Assembly: GCF_047496725.1 (NCBI RefSeq)
Contig: NC_132978.1
Coordinates: 8,095,001 to 8,159,000, forward strand
DNA: 64,000 bases
From: Anoplolepis gracilipes
Taxonomy: Eukaryota > Arthropoda > Insecta > Hymenoptera > Formicidae
Reading direction: 5' to 3'
The notes beneath the pieces were generated by a model. It was not told the origin of the DNA. It saw nothing but the letters and a program-made list of their open reading frames with translations, and searched no databases. Positions 35,180 through 47,879 of this stretch are shown here, one piece after another. The translations under genes were made by a program, and so were the position numbers. Each line of letters begins with the position of its first letter. The stretch's first letter is position 1.

Positions 35180-38100
35180 ATGTTATCAACGCTAACGATA
35201 TCAAAAAAAAAAAAACTTAAAGGATAGGCTTAGAAGATTCATAATGATATAATAATTTTTTTAGGAATTTCCCTAAAATTAGTTTTATATATAAAGTTGA
35301 GGAAATTGTATTTCATTTAATTAATCAAATTTTTTTAGAGATTGTTGAGGTCAATTAGATACAAATTAAATTTTTTAAATAAATCTAGAAATTGAAAAAA
35401 ACTAATATTAAAATTCTCTCGTACGACTTTTTGTGTATATATGCTAGTAAAATGTTTCACATAAGAAATTGTGTATTTAATATCGCCAAGATATCAAAAC
35501 TATTTTTGTAAAACTGAAGATCTCATGCGTATATTTTTCTATCTATTTAAAAAAAATTTGCTGAGTAAAATGCTTAACTATCGTGTCAATACGTAATCGT
35601 ATTGTATAGTTATGCTATAACACATTCCGGAACCGTAAAAATCGCTTGTTTAGTTTTCTCCAAATGTTGAAAGTCACTGTTGACGTATTTACAAATGTCT
35701 AAATACGCTCGTATTTGTGTTCAGTCAGCATTTCGCCTCTGCTCGAAGAGGACTTTAGTAAGAAATGAAATATTCCGCTATATTTACGACACTATTGGTA
35801 CTGTCGGATATTTGCGCCTGCCGGCTCGTCTTAGCGCCTGTTCATTCTTATTCGCATATAAGCCCTGCCATTACATTTTATTTGCCTCTTTGCATACAGA
35901 ATATATCAAATATATCAAAACAATGCATTGCGCACGTACGGAGTAATTGCTTCGGGAGATGAAAAATCATCTGAAATATATTAATCGGTTTTATGACTCA
36001 TGCTCGCTCATGTGGAAAGGTTCTGTCTACCGGTAACATAAGTTTGCTTCGGGGAAACGTTAGCAATTTGTAACATAAAGTATATGAATCGTATCGACCA
36101 GTCTATTTCTCATCGAAGAATCCAATTTTAATTTAATAAAATGTTATTTTTTTTTTAATTTAAAATTATACTACATATTAACATCGATAAACATTATTAT
36201 TTTTCTTCGCAATTACTAACGTTTAAGTATTTGTAAGCTTTATAATTTGACTACATATTTAATTTTATAACTTATATCTTTTTTGGTTCGATAAATTATC
36301 TTTTATTTGTTATCATATTTGTTTAGACTGTATAGTTTTTTTTTTTCTTTTTCTTACATGTGCAAGATGTTGTAATGCAGTTTTTTGTTTTCTTTCATTG
36401 TTATTTCACCGGACGCGAGTAACCTACTGCCTTCGTCGTTTGTATTACCCCGCGGCGAGGCGTACTCCTCGTGTCGTAATTCGCGTGCACGTGAATGCAG
36501 TCGGCGGCGATGCCTCGAGAATCGCTCGAGCATTCATACGCGAGTGCAACGTACGGCGTCGCTTTCAGGGACGGCGTCGCCAGGAACGGTCGTGCAATTG
36601 CGAGCAGCGGCTCATTCTTTGGAAACGGATTTCAGTTTTCAGAGAAGAGAGTGGAAACGCGAAATTGCAATTAAAAATACTTAATTACTTTTGTAATATA
36701 ATCAGTAGTCGGAATACAAGCTGTATAAAATTCAGATTTGAACGTGTGAATATGCCACTCGACTGTGTAGTACTTACTCTTCGTTGCGAAAGGGAATTTT
36801 GCATGGGGATATATAAAATATATTAATAATGAAATTTAATCTTGCAACAAAGTTATTTTCAATTTTAACTTAATTTTTCTGCTTCTGTCTCTGATTTATT
36901 CTATTTTAGTTGAACAAATCAATTTGATCAACTTTACAATTTAATATTATTTTAGGAACAGATAATTGAATTTTTTTTGAATCGAATACTTTACGAGTTG
37001 CTCGATTAATCGAAATATCATTAATTAACAATTATCACAACGTTACGACAATACAAGGAAAACGATCGATCTCGAGCAAGTTTGCTGAATTGACTGGGTT
37101 TGCGAAGAGTCAAGGGTTAAACTCCGAGGCCGACAGCTGATCCGTCCGTCCCTGCCCACTTGGACAAGAACGACGTAGTACGGCGTAGTACGTCGTATCT
37201 CGGCTTTACACGCGACACGCACGGGGCGCACTCGAGGTGGTGTACTCTCGTGCATGCGTGCGCACCGGCCTTTCGCGACGGTTGAGACGGGCGGGAACTC
37301 GTGTAAAGGTTGATTCACACGTGCGTATAATGGATATGTAGGAGCGATAGGAAACTTTTTTTATTTAACGCTTTCAAATATAATGATAAATAACAAATTA
37401 CTAATCTCTATTTTTATCTAGATCGGTATACGTTAGAAAATGCAAAAGAAAACTTTGAAAAATATTACGAAAATATAAAATATATACACCACACTACTTT
37501 TTAACACTCTTTATTATTTTATTAAGTTAATGTTAACACGTGATGCTCACTATCCACTTTTTCATATTGCAAAAGAACACAAATGTTATACGTATACATA
37601 TGCAAATCGGCATTTACGTTTCGTAAATGAGTATTACGTTAATATGCTAAAAATGAGTTCGGTGAAGCGAACCAGCGCCGACATACGAAGCCGTAGCAAT
37701 CGTAAGGTCTTAACGCGTACGTCGATTCAAGCCAAGTCGGGCTAAATCCGATACGCGCGCGCCAGGCACTTTCTCGTTAATGAAAACTTTACTGCGCACC
37801 CACGCCGCGCTCGTCCGTACGCCGCTGACGTTTTAATTGGATCGCCATCTTTTTAATTGGATTCGGAATTAATGGCGATGCCCGCGACTGAATTGTCGCG
37901 AGGAACCTATGATTGCGATCTTCGTTCGCCAACTGTAATCGCCTCGCAGTCTTACGGACAAACGACTCGATGTTAATCGCTTAAGATTCTCACACGAATT
38001 GCTTTTCGGATTACCGTAATTTTATAATATGTAATATTTCAAAAAAAACACATATGTATATACATGAAGATATACAAAGATAAGTAAACGCATATAATTA

Positions 38101-38320
38101 ATTAAAAAGCATATTTTTTAGTTTAATCTTCTTTCAAATTTACTACTTAATGATTTCATACATTTTTATATAATATCCTTCATGCAAAATATCTTCTCAT
38201 CTTGAAATGATTCGCCGACCGGCAATTCACTTGAGTCGCGCAACTTTATTCAAACGAATTTCTTCAAAGGCTTGGCTGCGACCTGCGCTAATAAACAGGA
38301 AGTCTCCGTGACCGTGTCAC
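35180..38320. other. Mostly A/T-rich non-coding stretch
   Basis: GC-balanced islands at 36,410-36,660, 37,040-37,320 and 37,660-37,960 carry chance frames. In the last, TTTTAATTGGAT occurs twice with a 20-bp period (37,831 and 37,851) and ATCGCCAT/ATGGCGAT form an inverted pair (37,841 and 37,872), suggesting a homeodomain-type regulatory cluster. Confidence 0.4.
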
Positions 38321-38327
38321 AATTCGG

Positions 38328-38616
38328 TCAGCCTTGGTGTTGGTACGCGAGAGCAGCGGCGGTTGGTCGCGACTTGCCCGAAGGTCGCTGCCATAATTCA
38401 GCGTAGGTCACGTTCGGATTCGATTCAGTTCGCGTTACTCGCGGGAGGTTGGGTATCTTACCGGCGACTCTATCGCTTGTAAGAGGACGAGGTGCGGGGC
38501 GAGAGACGAGACGCGAGAGAGCGAGCGAGCGGAGGGGCCACGGGCTACCGGATGTGACGGTTCGTGATACTGGTTCGTCTAAACATAGACACGCAGCGTG
38601 CAACTCGCGACGACGA

Positions 38617-38661
<45 letters not shown>

Positions 38662-38741
38662 CGATGCTTTCCCCGCTCGCTCGCTCGCTTCGGCTCTATT
38701 CCCTCCACTCTTTGGACTCTAGTCAAGGCTACAACTGCCAT
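38328..38741 (-). CDS. Hypothetical 137-codon ORF with internal donor
   Basis: A true ATG (minus, 38,741) starts MAVVALTRVQRVEGIEPK, followed by a poly-Ser run encoded by the (GAC)n array, a basic-proline part, then LTSDRVAGKIPNLPRV and LAYQHQG before TGA. Codons mostly end in G or C. A strong donor GCCG|GTAAGA lies inside at 38,456-38,461, so the real product, if any, may be a 93-codon first exon of a spliced gene. The plus strand has an equally open 105-codon frame (poly-Asp), so GC content may explain both. Not recognised. Confidence 0.22.
38621..38660. repeat. (GAC)13 trinucleotide array
   Basis: Perfect array. It is TCG/CGA on the other strand, the same motif class as the arrays at 31,396, 34,861 and 56,411. 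Confidence 0.95.
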
Positions 38742-39261
38742 CGACAGTCAGGACCGTACGCAATAAAACGTTTTGGGCGCTTGAAAAAAAAAAGATCTGA
38801 CACTTTTTGTTAGTTATACATTAGTCATTTCAGTAAACTTATATAATATTGTTAAAAGTGCTATTAAAAAGGAGAAAGAAAGAGAGAAGTGAGTTATGAT
38901 ATTAAAAAAAAAACTTTAAATATATTAATTTCTTATATACAAATATTTAATTGATGAAAACAGCGTCGTATATTTGTATTACACAATAATATCTTGAAAT
39001 CTCAATATTTCTTAATAATTATATTCTTTTGATAAGAGGTAAAATTCGCTCTGAGCTCGCATAAATTTTACTAGATTTATTAGCTAATGTTTTCTGGTTT
39101 GAATAATTTTTTAATCAAACAATTATGCGAAATAATTAGGTTTTTTCAGTTTTTAATTATTTATCTGAATAAGTCTCGCATACCTTGCGATTCGCGCGTA
39201 CATAAAAATAGTAGCGTTATTATGTCAGAGATGTCAGAGAGTCAAGGATATAGGTTCTGCG

Positions 39262-39303
39262 TTCAGTTCAGTTCTCGAACACACGTTATGGGAGAGAGTG
39301 AGT
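39262..39303 (+). promoter_or_regulatory. Candidate initiator and first donor
   Basis: Two overlapping TTCAGTT words (39,263-39,272) match the arthropod initiator TCAGTY. A GAGAGA|GTGAGT donor follows at 39,298-39,303. Together they would give a very short untranslated first exon of about 30 nt joined to the exon at 39,789 by a 490-bp intron. No TATA box or clear downstream promoter element is seen. Speculative. Confidence 0.22.
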
Positions 39304-39788
39304 TCCGGTCGGTGTCTACTCGCGCGAGAACAGCGGTTGAATGAAAAACTGCGACGGGAAAAAATAACGCGGGAAAAGAGTTGTGAGCTATAGATAAAGT
39401 GAACTAACGTAACCTCTGATTCATTCACGGAACGCGTTACGTAAACCGACCGCTTAGTGAATTACATTGTATGTGCACACTGCCGTAAATGTGCACCGAT
39501 AGCACGAATCAAAGTCCAACGTGTTACCTTAATATTAAATATTCCTTCTCTTAGAAAGGGACGTTAGAAAAGAGCTCTGAAACCACGTGAAAAATTACAA
39601 ATAATCAGGCATCTCGATTTCTTTTATATAAAAGAGATTCTCTCAATTTAGATCCGCAATTTCCAGCTGCCTTTATAATATTATTTTTTAAATATGTTTT
39701 TTTTTCATTAATATATCTCTCCTATCTATTTCTTTTTTTTATCCATACAATTTTAAAATTTTATTAACATATCTTTTATTTTTTACAG

Positions 39789-39862
39789 GTAAGTTTGGTC
39801 AAAAAATTCCATTCATCGTATTCGATAGTGTAATCAAGGTTACATTCAGGATGGAGCTCCCC
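39789..39862 (+). CDS. Candidate start-codon exon (Met-Glu-Leu-Pro)
   Basis: A 74-nt exon between a long pyrimidine-rich acceptor (TATCTTTTATTTTTTACAG, ending 39,788) and a perfect donor (CCC|GTAAGT, 39,863). An ATG at 39,851 sits in a good context (A at -3, G at +4) and gives MELP, leaving the exon in phase 0. The upstream 60 nt are also open in that frame (ending VIKVTFR), so it could instead be an internal exon entered in phase. I favour 5'UTR plus start because the upstream half is A/T-ending. The next phase-compatible candidates are 53,818 and 62,944. Confidence 0.35.
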
Positions 39863-39868
39863 GTAAGT

Positions 39869-40353
39869 CCTTTTGTCGATATTTTTAATTAATTTTGTAA
39901 CATCAGGCCGATAAACACGACGTAGTCCGAGTTGTGTGACTATGATTTTGAGTCTGATTAACTATGTTATGTTATGCAGCTATGCTGCGACATGCTTGTA
40001 TCATTAATCACTCGTGTTTTATTTGCGAGATGGAGAGAGGATTGTAAAACCTCGGCGCGTAATTAAGAGAGAGGAGATATAAGCTCGTTTGAAAAATGAA
40101 GCTTTTTAACAGTCACCGGATATGACCCGTTGATCACGCCGGCAACTGGTGCTAATATGAAGGAAAGAAAAATGTTCGCTTTCTCTTCATTTGAAAAAAA
40201 ATATCGCGCTTTTAAATATATTCTTCCACGAATCGTTTAATTCTGCATTCCTCCATGGAAATGCTACTTTTCTCGTGCGATTAAATTATCATCCGCATTC
40301 TTTCGCAGTCACTAGCTGAATCATGCTACTGTAATTTTTCTTTTTTAATTAAG

Positions 40354-40357
<4 letters not shown>
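39869..40357. other. Non-coding (putative intron)
   Basis: Lies after the donor at 39,863. No exon-like segment recognised. Confidence 0.4.

Positions 40358-40387
<30 letters not shown>
40358..40387. repeat. (CA)15 microsatellite
   Basis: Near-perfect CA/AC run. Confidence 0.95.
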
Positions 40388-40389
<2 letters not shown>

Positions 40390-41024
40390 ATTCAAATAAT
40401 TACACACATTTATAATTTTATTTTTTCTATCTCATATAAAAATAATATATTTAATTTATATTTATATATAAAAAAGATAAAAGAATGTACTTATGTACAT
40501 TGAAAATGTTTATTACTTGAAGCCAAATAGTTTACGCATTCTGATATAAAGAAATAATTAATTAACAAAAAATTGTTTTGAAAGCGCAACCGGATTAACT
40601 TTCGGTGCTGCAAACGTCAGAATATTGACGTTTTCCGATCTAACGTTATCCCGTTCAAATATTGTCCACTCGGATATGTGCGTGTCGCCGCGATAATACG
40701 GGAGGGAAAGCGAATAAAGGCATTTGTCACATACGCCCTTAAGCTACGCACAGCCTTCTCCCACGAGGGCCGTAATAACGCACAATGGGGCCCTCCTAGT
40801 ACGCGCATGAATGACGATGAATCGCTCAGTGTGCGCGAAAGCTTCGAGTGGACCTCTTCTCCCTGTCCTTCGTTTGCTTGACATCGTGTCGTCTCGATAT
40901 TGCATTCGGTATTTTTTTTTTGGACAAAATGACACATCTCGCTAAATATAATTCTACCTAATATTTCGCTATATTTTCTATTCTTCATCAAGGATGACAG
41001 CATTCTTGGAATATCGTTCACTGA

Positions 41025-41051
41025 CAGAGAGAGAGAGAGAGAGAGAGAGAA
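41025..41051. repeat. (GA)13 microsatellite
   Basis: Perfect GA run of 27 bp. Confidence 0.95.
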
Positions 41052-41169
41052 AAGAACAAATTTTTTTTTAACTTTTAAAAATTGTTTATTATAATGAACA
41101 TTTACACATCGTGTACATTGCTCTTTAATCGGAAGCAAAGTTTGTTTCGCTACGCGTACAATGACAGGA

Positions 41170-41655
41170 TCTATCCCATCTGGTACAGAGTCGTCGTGAC
41201 AGGCCGTGTATGTATTTTCACATCACGGTGACGTCGTTTTGTTACCGCCGCCCAACCGTCCGTCGTATTTCCTCTCACGTGGCGATCAGACCGGAAGCGA
41301 ACCTGATACCGTCGAAAAGGAAGACGGCCGTTGTTTCGTATAAGCGGCGTGGACTCGGAATTTCCGTACGGAAACAGGCTGGGAAGAGAAAGAAGAAGAA
41401 AAAGGAGAAAGAGAGAGGGGAGGGGGGAGAGAAAGAGAGAGAATGAAAGAAGGAAGAGAAGGGGTCGCGGCGAGAGGAACACGGGGTCCTTTTCTCGGCG
41501 GCCGGGAATTCTGCACAGCCTCCGCCTACAGGAACCTCAGACGAGAGCATCGATCTGGGCGTCGGCCTCAAGACACCTCTCTCTCCCCCGCACCCCTCGC
41601 ACCCCGGCTCGTTCCTCTCGCCGTCGCGCCACCACCGCCCCTGTTCCTCTTCCGA

Positions 41656-41686
<31 letters not shown>

Positions 41687-41860
41687 TCTCGCTCTTCGCC
41701 TCCACTCACTCAGATCTCTCCCTTTCGCGCATTACGGACATTGTGCCCCTCTCTCGTTTCCCGCTTTCTTTTTTTCTCCCTGAAAGTGGACCAAACTTAG
41801 GCGGTCGCGCGTCTCTTGTACCCTACCGCCGCGTTCGTATTCTTGCTAGGAACCTTTGAT
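41170..41860. other. GC-rich island, polypurine then polypyrimidine
   Basis: About 80 bp of almost pure purines (41,385-41,466) are followed by a GC-rich segment and a CT-rich stretch with a (CT)11 run at 41,656-41,678. Five frames of 76-150 codons are open at once on both strands, which marks composition rather than coding. A pyrimidine tract ending CCACTCACTCAG at 41,711 has acceptor form but no matching donor. Confidence 0.5.
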
Positions 41861-42201
41861 GTTAGACGACGATATCTGACTTTTCCTTAAAATCTTTACA
41901 ATATTAAGACACTTTGATATTTTATGTATCTGTTTAATATACAAATAAATATTATTGGCGTATAATTTTTTGATATAAAATATAGAGTCACATATTTATC
42001 CGTACACAATTAGCTTTATTGATATATGTTTATCTAAAAATTCTCTGACAATTGTAAAAATAGACTGAATGAAATAGGAAAGGAGAAGAAAAGATTCTGT
42101 ATTCTTTTAATATTGAAGGATTCACAAATCCTTAATATCTCATGAAATAAAATTTTGTTTGTTTAATTTTCTTTTTGTTTCCTATTAAACCATAAATATC
42201 A

Positions 42202-42202
<1 letters not shown>

Positions 42203-42230
<28 letters not shown>
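42203..42230. repeat. T28 homopolymer
   Basis: Uninterrupted T run. It could be the reverse of a retroposed poly(A) tail, but the sequence to its right shows no recognisable retroelement. Confidence 0.95.
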
Positions 42231-42234
<4 letters not shown>

Positions 42235-43014
42235 GACCGAATACCATTCATTCTTACGAATGTTTCTCGTGCGAAATATCTGATCGTGATTTAATAGCAT
42301 TACGTCAATTTGATTTCTGTAATGACTTATCGGCTATCGTCTTGACATTGCATTTGAATCAATGCGCGTCTTCTAAACTAGGTCTATCTTTTGCAGAAAA
42401 AGTAACTTAACGGCATTGTATGTTTGTCACTCGAGTCTTATCATCGACTTGAAATTTAGTAAAAATACGAACAAATCCGACTTATCCTCTCACTTGTTCG
42501 TTCGTTTAACATGAGTGTCTCTTAGTGGTTTCTCTCCCATCTTGTCGCTTTTCTATCCCCTTAGCTTCTATAACCATTCTTTTGAACAAATCGGAACTAA
42601 ATATACCATGCATTTGATTTAAAATTCATCGTTATCAATTTGTTTTATTTCTTGTTTGATTGACAGCTAGCTATCCATGTTTGTTAAAAATGACGTTTAA
42701 TGCATAGGAATTGCATAAGATAAATCTTTGACATTCTGTACTCATTTATTTTTTTATAACATTTTCAACTATTGATTAACACTATTGACTAAATTTTGTT
42801 TTTTTCTGATTTTTAAATTAATTTAGAAATATCTTGCAATATATTTAATTTAAATGTTTTATGCGACTACTTAAAATAAAGACAAATTTTATATGTTAGT
42901 GTCTCATATATGAGGAAAGCCCGTCAAAATTAGTTTGCAGTTGTACCAACGTCTGGGTTTTTGTGCAGTCAGAGTGCCGAAAACAACCCCTTGATGCCGC
43001 AAGTTTTAGCGGGG

Positions 43015-43028
43015 GTTGCTATGGTAAC
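43015..43028. promoter_or_regulatory. Perfect RFX X-box
   Basis: GTTGCTATGGTAAC matches the 14-bp RFX consensus RYYNYYATRRNRAC at every position and is nearly palindromic. RFX factors bind such sites close upstream of cilia genes in animals, including insects. CAACCCC (42,983) and GGGGTTG (43,012) flank it as an inverted pair. No ciliary gene start is recognised within a few hundred bases, so the target is unknown. Confidence 0.6.
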
Positions 43029-43071
43029 ACTGAGCAGTTATTTCACTCGCACCGAGCTATTGTGCCTTCTT

Positions 43072-43278
43072 TTAAAAAAATGCGTGTATAGGAAAAATTC
43101 CATTGGCTTTAAATAATATGACGAAATTATTTGTTACAATTAATTTGATAATTACGCTATTTAAGGAATTCTTATTATTTTTATAAAGATATTGAAATAA
43201 ATCGATTCCTTTAGCATACGGTACCGCAGATTTTTCAATATACGATACGTAAGATACGAGAGGATTTCTATTCACCAT
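43072..43278 (-). CDS. Hypothetical 68-codon ORF near the X-box
   Basis: Starts with AAAATGG (minus, 43,278), an excellent insect start context. The first 38 residues look protein-like (MVNRNPLVSYVSYIEKSA then FQYLYKNNKNS). The last 30 are Ile/Asn/Phe-rich in A/T sequence and may be read-through. It points toward the X-box, which lies 44 bp past its stop, so the X-box is not its upstream promoter element. No family recognised. Confidence 0.15.
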   Translation of the reverse strand: MVNRNPLVSYVSYIEKSAVPYAKGIDLFQYLYKNNKNSLNSVIIKLIVTNNFVILFKANGIFPIHAFF

Positions 43279-43980
43279 TTTAAAAAACTTAATGCTTGAC
43301 TTAGGTACTCCTTAAAGTACATAATATTACGTAAAGTCGCAGTTGAAGGACATGTTTACGATGAGCTGCACTTTGTGTCACAGTGTTTTTAGGAAAAGTA
43401 TATTTATTCGTAAAGTAGAAGAGGGAATGTAGCCAAGTTATCCACGCGCGAGGATTTGCTCTCGATTTTATCTATGGCGCAGATTTTCCACGCGAATTTC
43501 TTTTATTATTTCCTGCGTCCGGTGATATCATAAAATAACAGAGAAATATTAACAGATTTAGAGGCAATATAGCAGCTTCTACGCCGGATAGGATGAGAGA
43601 GTAAAATGGGATTCTAGTATATAATAAAACGCAGTTATAGCGCGGACTTATCTCTTTCTCGTACGGGAAATGGTCAATAGATCGTTGGACATACTTATGT
43701 AGTAAAAGTGTCATTGATCGCTATAATTTTTCGGTAAACTCGCAAAGAAACATAGCCTGAAGCGGTTTTTTTCTTTTTTGCTAGAATGAAGGGTATCATA
43801 ACGATAATATATTTTGGTCGACATATTCTGTGAAATATTATAGGAACGATATCGAACTACATTTAGAATATATATTTTGACACTCCTTTTAGATTTTCCG
43901 ATAGACGTCTTGGAATATATTTCTCACGTGAGTTTCTTATTTCTCTTTTTCGCATCTTTTTATAAAATAAAAAATTGTAC
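43279..43980. other. Non-coding stretch
   Basis: No gene supported. Frames are at chance level. Confidence 0.5.

Positions 43981-43981
<1 letters not shown>

Positions 43982-44026
<45 letters not shown>
43982..44026. repeat. (TA)22 microsatellite
   Basis: Perfect TA run of 45 bp. Confidence 0.97.
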
Positions 44027-44028
<2 letters not shown>

Positions 44029-47000
44029 CGTTAAACTCAGCGACAGATTTTTAAAATAATTTTATTGAGAACGAAGAGTTTTTTCCTTACGTACGATTAA
44101 ATTCACTTTCTTAAGAGAAAATTAATCCTGAAGTTGAGAAAATTAAATTTAATTTAAATATTCTGAATCGATCACCTCAGTTTTAATTCTTCAAGTTTTT
44201 CGAAGAAAGCGAGTTAGTCTAACGACATTTTAATTACATGTTGCGTTACTCTGAATTTATAACAACGTCAAATATATATTTATTTTTGGCCGGTCAATAG
44301 CTTTATTATTATTTACCCTAATCGTTGTGGAGTGTGACCCTGAGGAGACCGTTCGTTTACCTCTGGCGACATTACAGCTATACGTGGAATCGGAGTCTTC
44401 TGGAACCTGGTTAAGAATTGCGTAACACGCACAGCCGGTCGATTACCTCAGACGTGTGGATGCCATTGCATTGCGGTGCAACGGCGGTAGCCGTCACTCT
44501 GCAAGGTGATCTCGTTACAGAGATATACGCATTCCGCGCAATTACGTCAACTCGCAAATTACGTAACTCGCGCGTAGGTCGGTTGGGATTTCGAATCTCT
44601 CTCGCGCATACGTTGATTTCGCATTGATTCGCATAACTTCGATTCCACGAAGTAATTCTGCGTATTGTATGTAGATAGTGAATTCCTTAGTAAATGGTAA
44701 CGAATTGCGCGCGTTTTGCAAGAGTGATATATGATTATTCGGTATACATTATTACATGTAATTGTATTTAAAATTACGAAATATTATGTATTCTTTGAAA
44801 AGAATACATCAAACATTTTTAATAATTTTAATAAAATTATTAATTTAATAGAGATATAGCTACTAGATTTTTACATTGAATAAATAATTAACGCTTTCGT
44901 GCATGTGCGCTTGCATTATCTGACGTTCAAGCTACATTTTGTTGTCACTAAGCGATAATATCTGTTAATATTATTGTATTTTATATTATTCAACATATTA
45001 ATCGCATAATCTGAATAAAACTTGTAAATAATGTCCGTACAAACTGAATCCTACTTTCCGTCATTTTTTTCTGCGACTAGATTCCTAATAGGGACTTCTG
45101 TGACAAGACTTGAGATTTGTTGCGGCCATTATAAATGAGTAGCGCGAGATTCAGCGATAAACGGTGTCGGTTGCACCGCCTCTAACTGCGAAATCGTTGA
45201 ACAGCATCTTTGGATGAGAGAGTAGAAATGTTCTAAATCAACGAGACAGGAATCGCGCTAATTGGATAGTCCTCAAAAAAATTTGGGATACTGGCGAAGT
45301 AAATTCGTGAACGACGATACATTCTAATTGATGCATTTTAATTTTGCAACAAACACAAGGTGATAGAAACGTAAGTTAACGAGCACTGTTCGATAATCGA
45401 TATTCTTACGCGGAGATACGCACATGGCATAAAAAGAGTTTTTAAATAATAACAGAGTTTACATCTCTTCCATTTTATTTAATTTTAAACTTTTGGCATG
45501 ACTTTATGAACTACATGTTTCGTACAATTTTAGAAATTTCTTCTATCACTCACTTGAAAAAAAAAAAAAAAATGCAATGTTATATAAAAAGAAAAATTTT
45601 ATTCTTTACTCACATATTTTTTAAATTCATGACTATTCATGGCACTTTGAAAGAACGAAAAAGAGCGGTAGAATTTTTCGAGTTTGCACATGAGCGATCA
45701 GAAACAAATGATAGCTTTTGGCGAGGCGTGAAATTAAGTATATACATAAAGGTTTGATATCTGGAAGAAAGAAGAGAGACTGGCGCGCCGCGTCTCCGAT
45801 CGACTGCGAGGATCATCCCGAAGTGATAAGATATAGGCGTATATAGACTCTCCAGAGGATTTATTCTCGCAGTGCGAGAGACATCGCGAAGCTGTGCGAT
45901 GATAATCTTCGCCGCGTCAGCTCAGATCGTGTCGCAGTGCGAATGAGATTTTATACGAGTGTAAAAGTATCGCTTTTTTCATCTCCCTCGCTCTTCTTTT
46001 TTTAAACATTTTAACGCAATTTTGCGATCTATAACATTGGTTGGAAATTGTCAAATAAAAAATTCGAAAGGAAAAATATGTAAAAGCATAAAAAACTTTT
46101 AATCATTGAAATTTACATAGACGTAAAGTATATCGTAAGAATTAATTAATTTTTCAGCTATTTAAAATTGTAAAAACATATAAATTCTCCCTGCATTTTT
46201 ATTGAAATTTCATTACTTTCAAAACAAATTGCAGTTTGCTAATATGTTGTCATTATTATGCATTATTATTTTTATAACCGAGTTTTTCATGGATATTTTT
46301 ATTAAACTCGAAAAGAATAAAATCTGCAGACATGGAATCCAACTTAGAACATTGACATCAGCAGTATAATCATATTATGTTGGTGTCTTTGGAAAGGCTC
46401 TTTCGCGAAAGCATACGACTGTAACTGATCGTGGCTGTAACGCTGCACGGCAAGGGTTGATGTTTACGGGAAAGCAATAAAGCCGCTAGAGACTCGTATA
46501 AAGCCTATATTGTGTAGCTTTCGCATTCGTCGCTCTCTTGCATCGCATTCTTGCGTGTCGCTACACGCGCGAAACAGCATTAGCGACGGACACAAACGCG
46601 CGAGTACACACGTCCACGTTTCTTTCTTTAACGTGCCTTACGATGCGTCAGTATAGTAACTGAGGAATGCATTCTGTAACGTGTAGTGTAGCGTTAGCTC
46701 CGGATTATCCGCGGTATTGTTCGATTTATACAACAAAACGATCCGATAAAAGTCTTCTCTGCCCTTTCAGTGAAGTTGGTGCGTTTTATTACTCTAAACT
46801 ATACTATTTGAGAACAAATCACTGATATGTCATAAATCATAAGAATGATTAACATCTAGAAAGTTGGATAGTTTAGGACATAACAATTTAAGATTAAAGC
46901 AGCTGGAATATTTTTAGAAGTAAAAATCTTAAGAGAAAGTAATACTTAAATCAATGTTTCCTTTTCAGAGAGGAAATACATTTATATATTTTTTTAGAAA

Positions 47001-47642
47001 TAAAAATGTGTTATATTCTTACATTTATTCTACAAAACAAAAAATAACGTATACATATAAAATAATATAATATAAGGTATAATAGTAATAAAAATAATCT
47101 TGCTATTGAAATAATACTTGTATTGGATTTTTTGATTTTAATATGAAAATTACATATAAAAGTAATTTCTAATTTGAGCAGCAATATTATTTTTATTATT
47201 ATTCACGTGGTGACTGTCAGAATAGATGCTAAAGAATTAAGATTTCATGTTCGTAGGTTTCTAGAAAGCTCCCGATAGACGCGTAAACGCTGTAACAAAC
47301 TTAGGACCCAGTACGACGCTTTTGGCGAGCGACATCGCCATGCGAAGCGACCGTAAAAGTATACCGTAAAAGGTCGTAGATTGCTCACCGGAGGCGTTGA
47401 CGCGCCGCGCCGGTAGACCCGTTCCTTGCTATTTCTCTTCTACGTGTATATACTCGAGTAGGACATTCGAAACTATCTCGTAGCGTGTCGCGAAATCTGG
47501 CTAACGCAAACTGAAACACGAGTAGGCGCAAGTTTCTGCTCTCTAGGCTCGTATTTCGCGATAATTATGGAATTAACGCCGTAACTATGTAAATAAGTTT
47601 AATGCCTTTAGGGGATCCGATGTAATCTGTATCTGTCTTTGC
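44027..47642. other. Long non-coding stretch
   Basis: GC-balanced patches at 44,330-44,640, 45,770-45,970, 46,390-46,750 and 47,210-47,560 alternate with A/T-rich DNA. CCCTTTCAG at 46,769 is a good acceptor shape, but the following frame closes within 20 codons. A TGTATTCTT/AAGAATACA hairpin lies near 44,788-44,809. No gene supported. Confidence 0.5.
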
Positions 47643-47670
47643 AAAAAAAAAAAAAAAAAAAAAAAAAAAA
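47643..47670. repeat. A28 homopolymer
   Basis: Uninterrupted A run. The 400 bp before it were checked by eye for a retroposed gene or SINE body and nothing was recognised. Confidence 0.95.
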
Positions 47671-47879
47671 CGCTATAAGTCCGAAAAAATCTCATTTTTT
47701 TAAAAATATAGTCTAGTATTTTTCAAAGTGTTTTTTCCCTTTCGCAGAGATACACTGTATAATATTTATCTTTTACATGTATGAAAGAGTTAAATTATAA
47801 TTATTATACGCACAGTTTACATCGAGAAATTTATTTATATATGTACTTAATGTGAAATTACTTCTCTCGGCATAAACGA

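Noticed and set aside
41275..41709. 144-codon minus and 150-codon plus frames in the polypurine/polypyrimidine island
   Set aside because: Stop codons are rare in purine-only or CT-only DNA, so openness on both strands is compositional.
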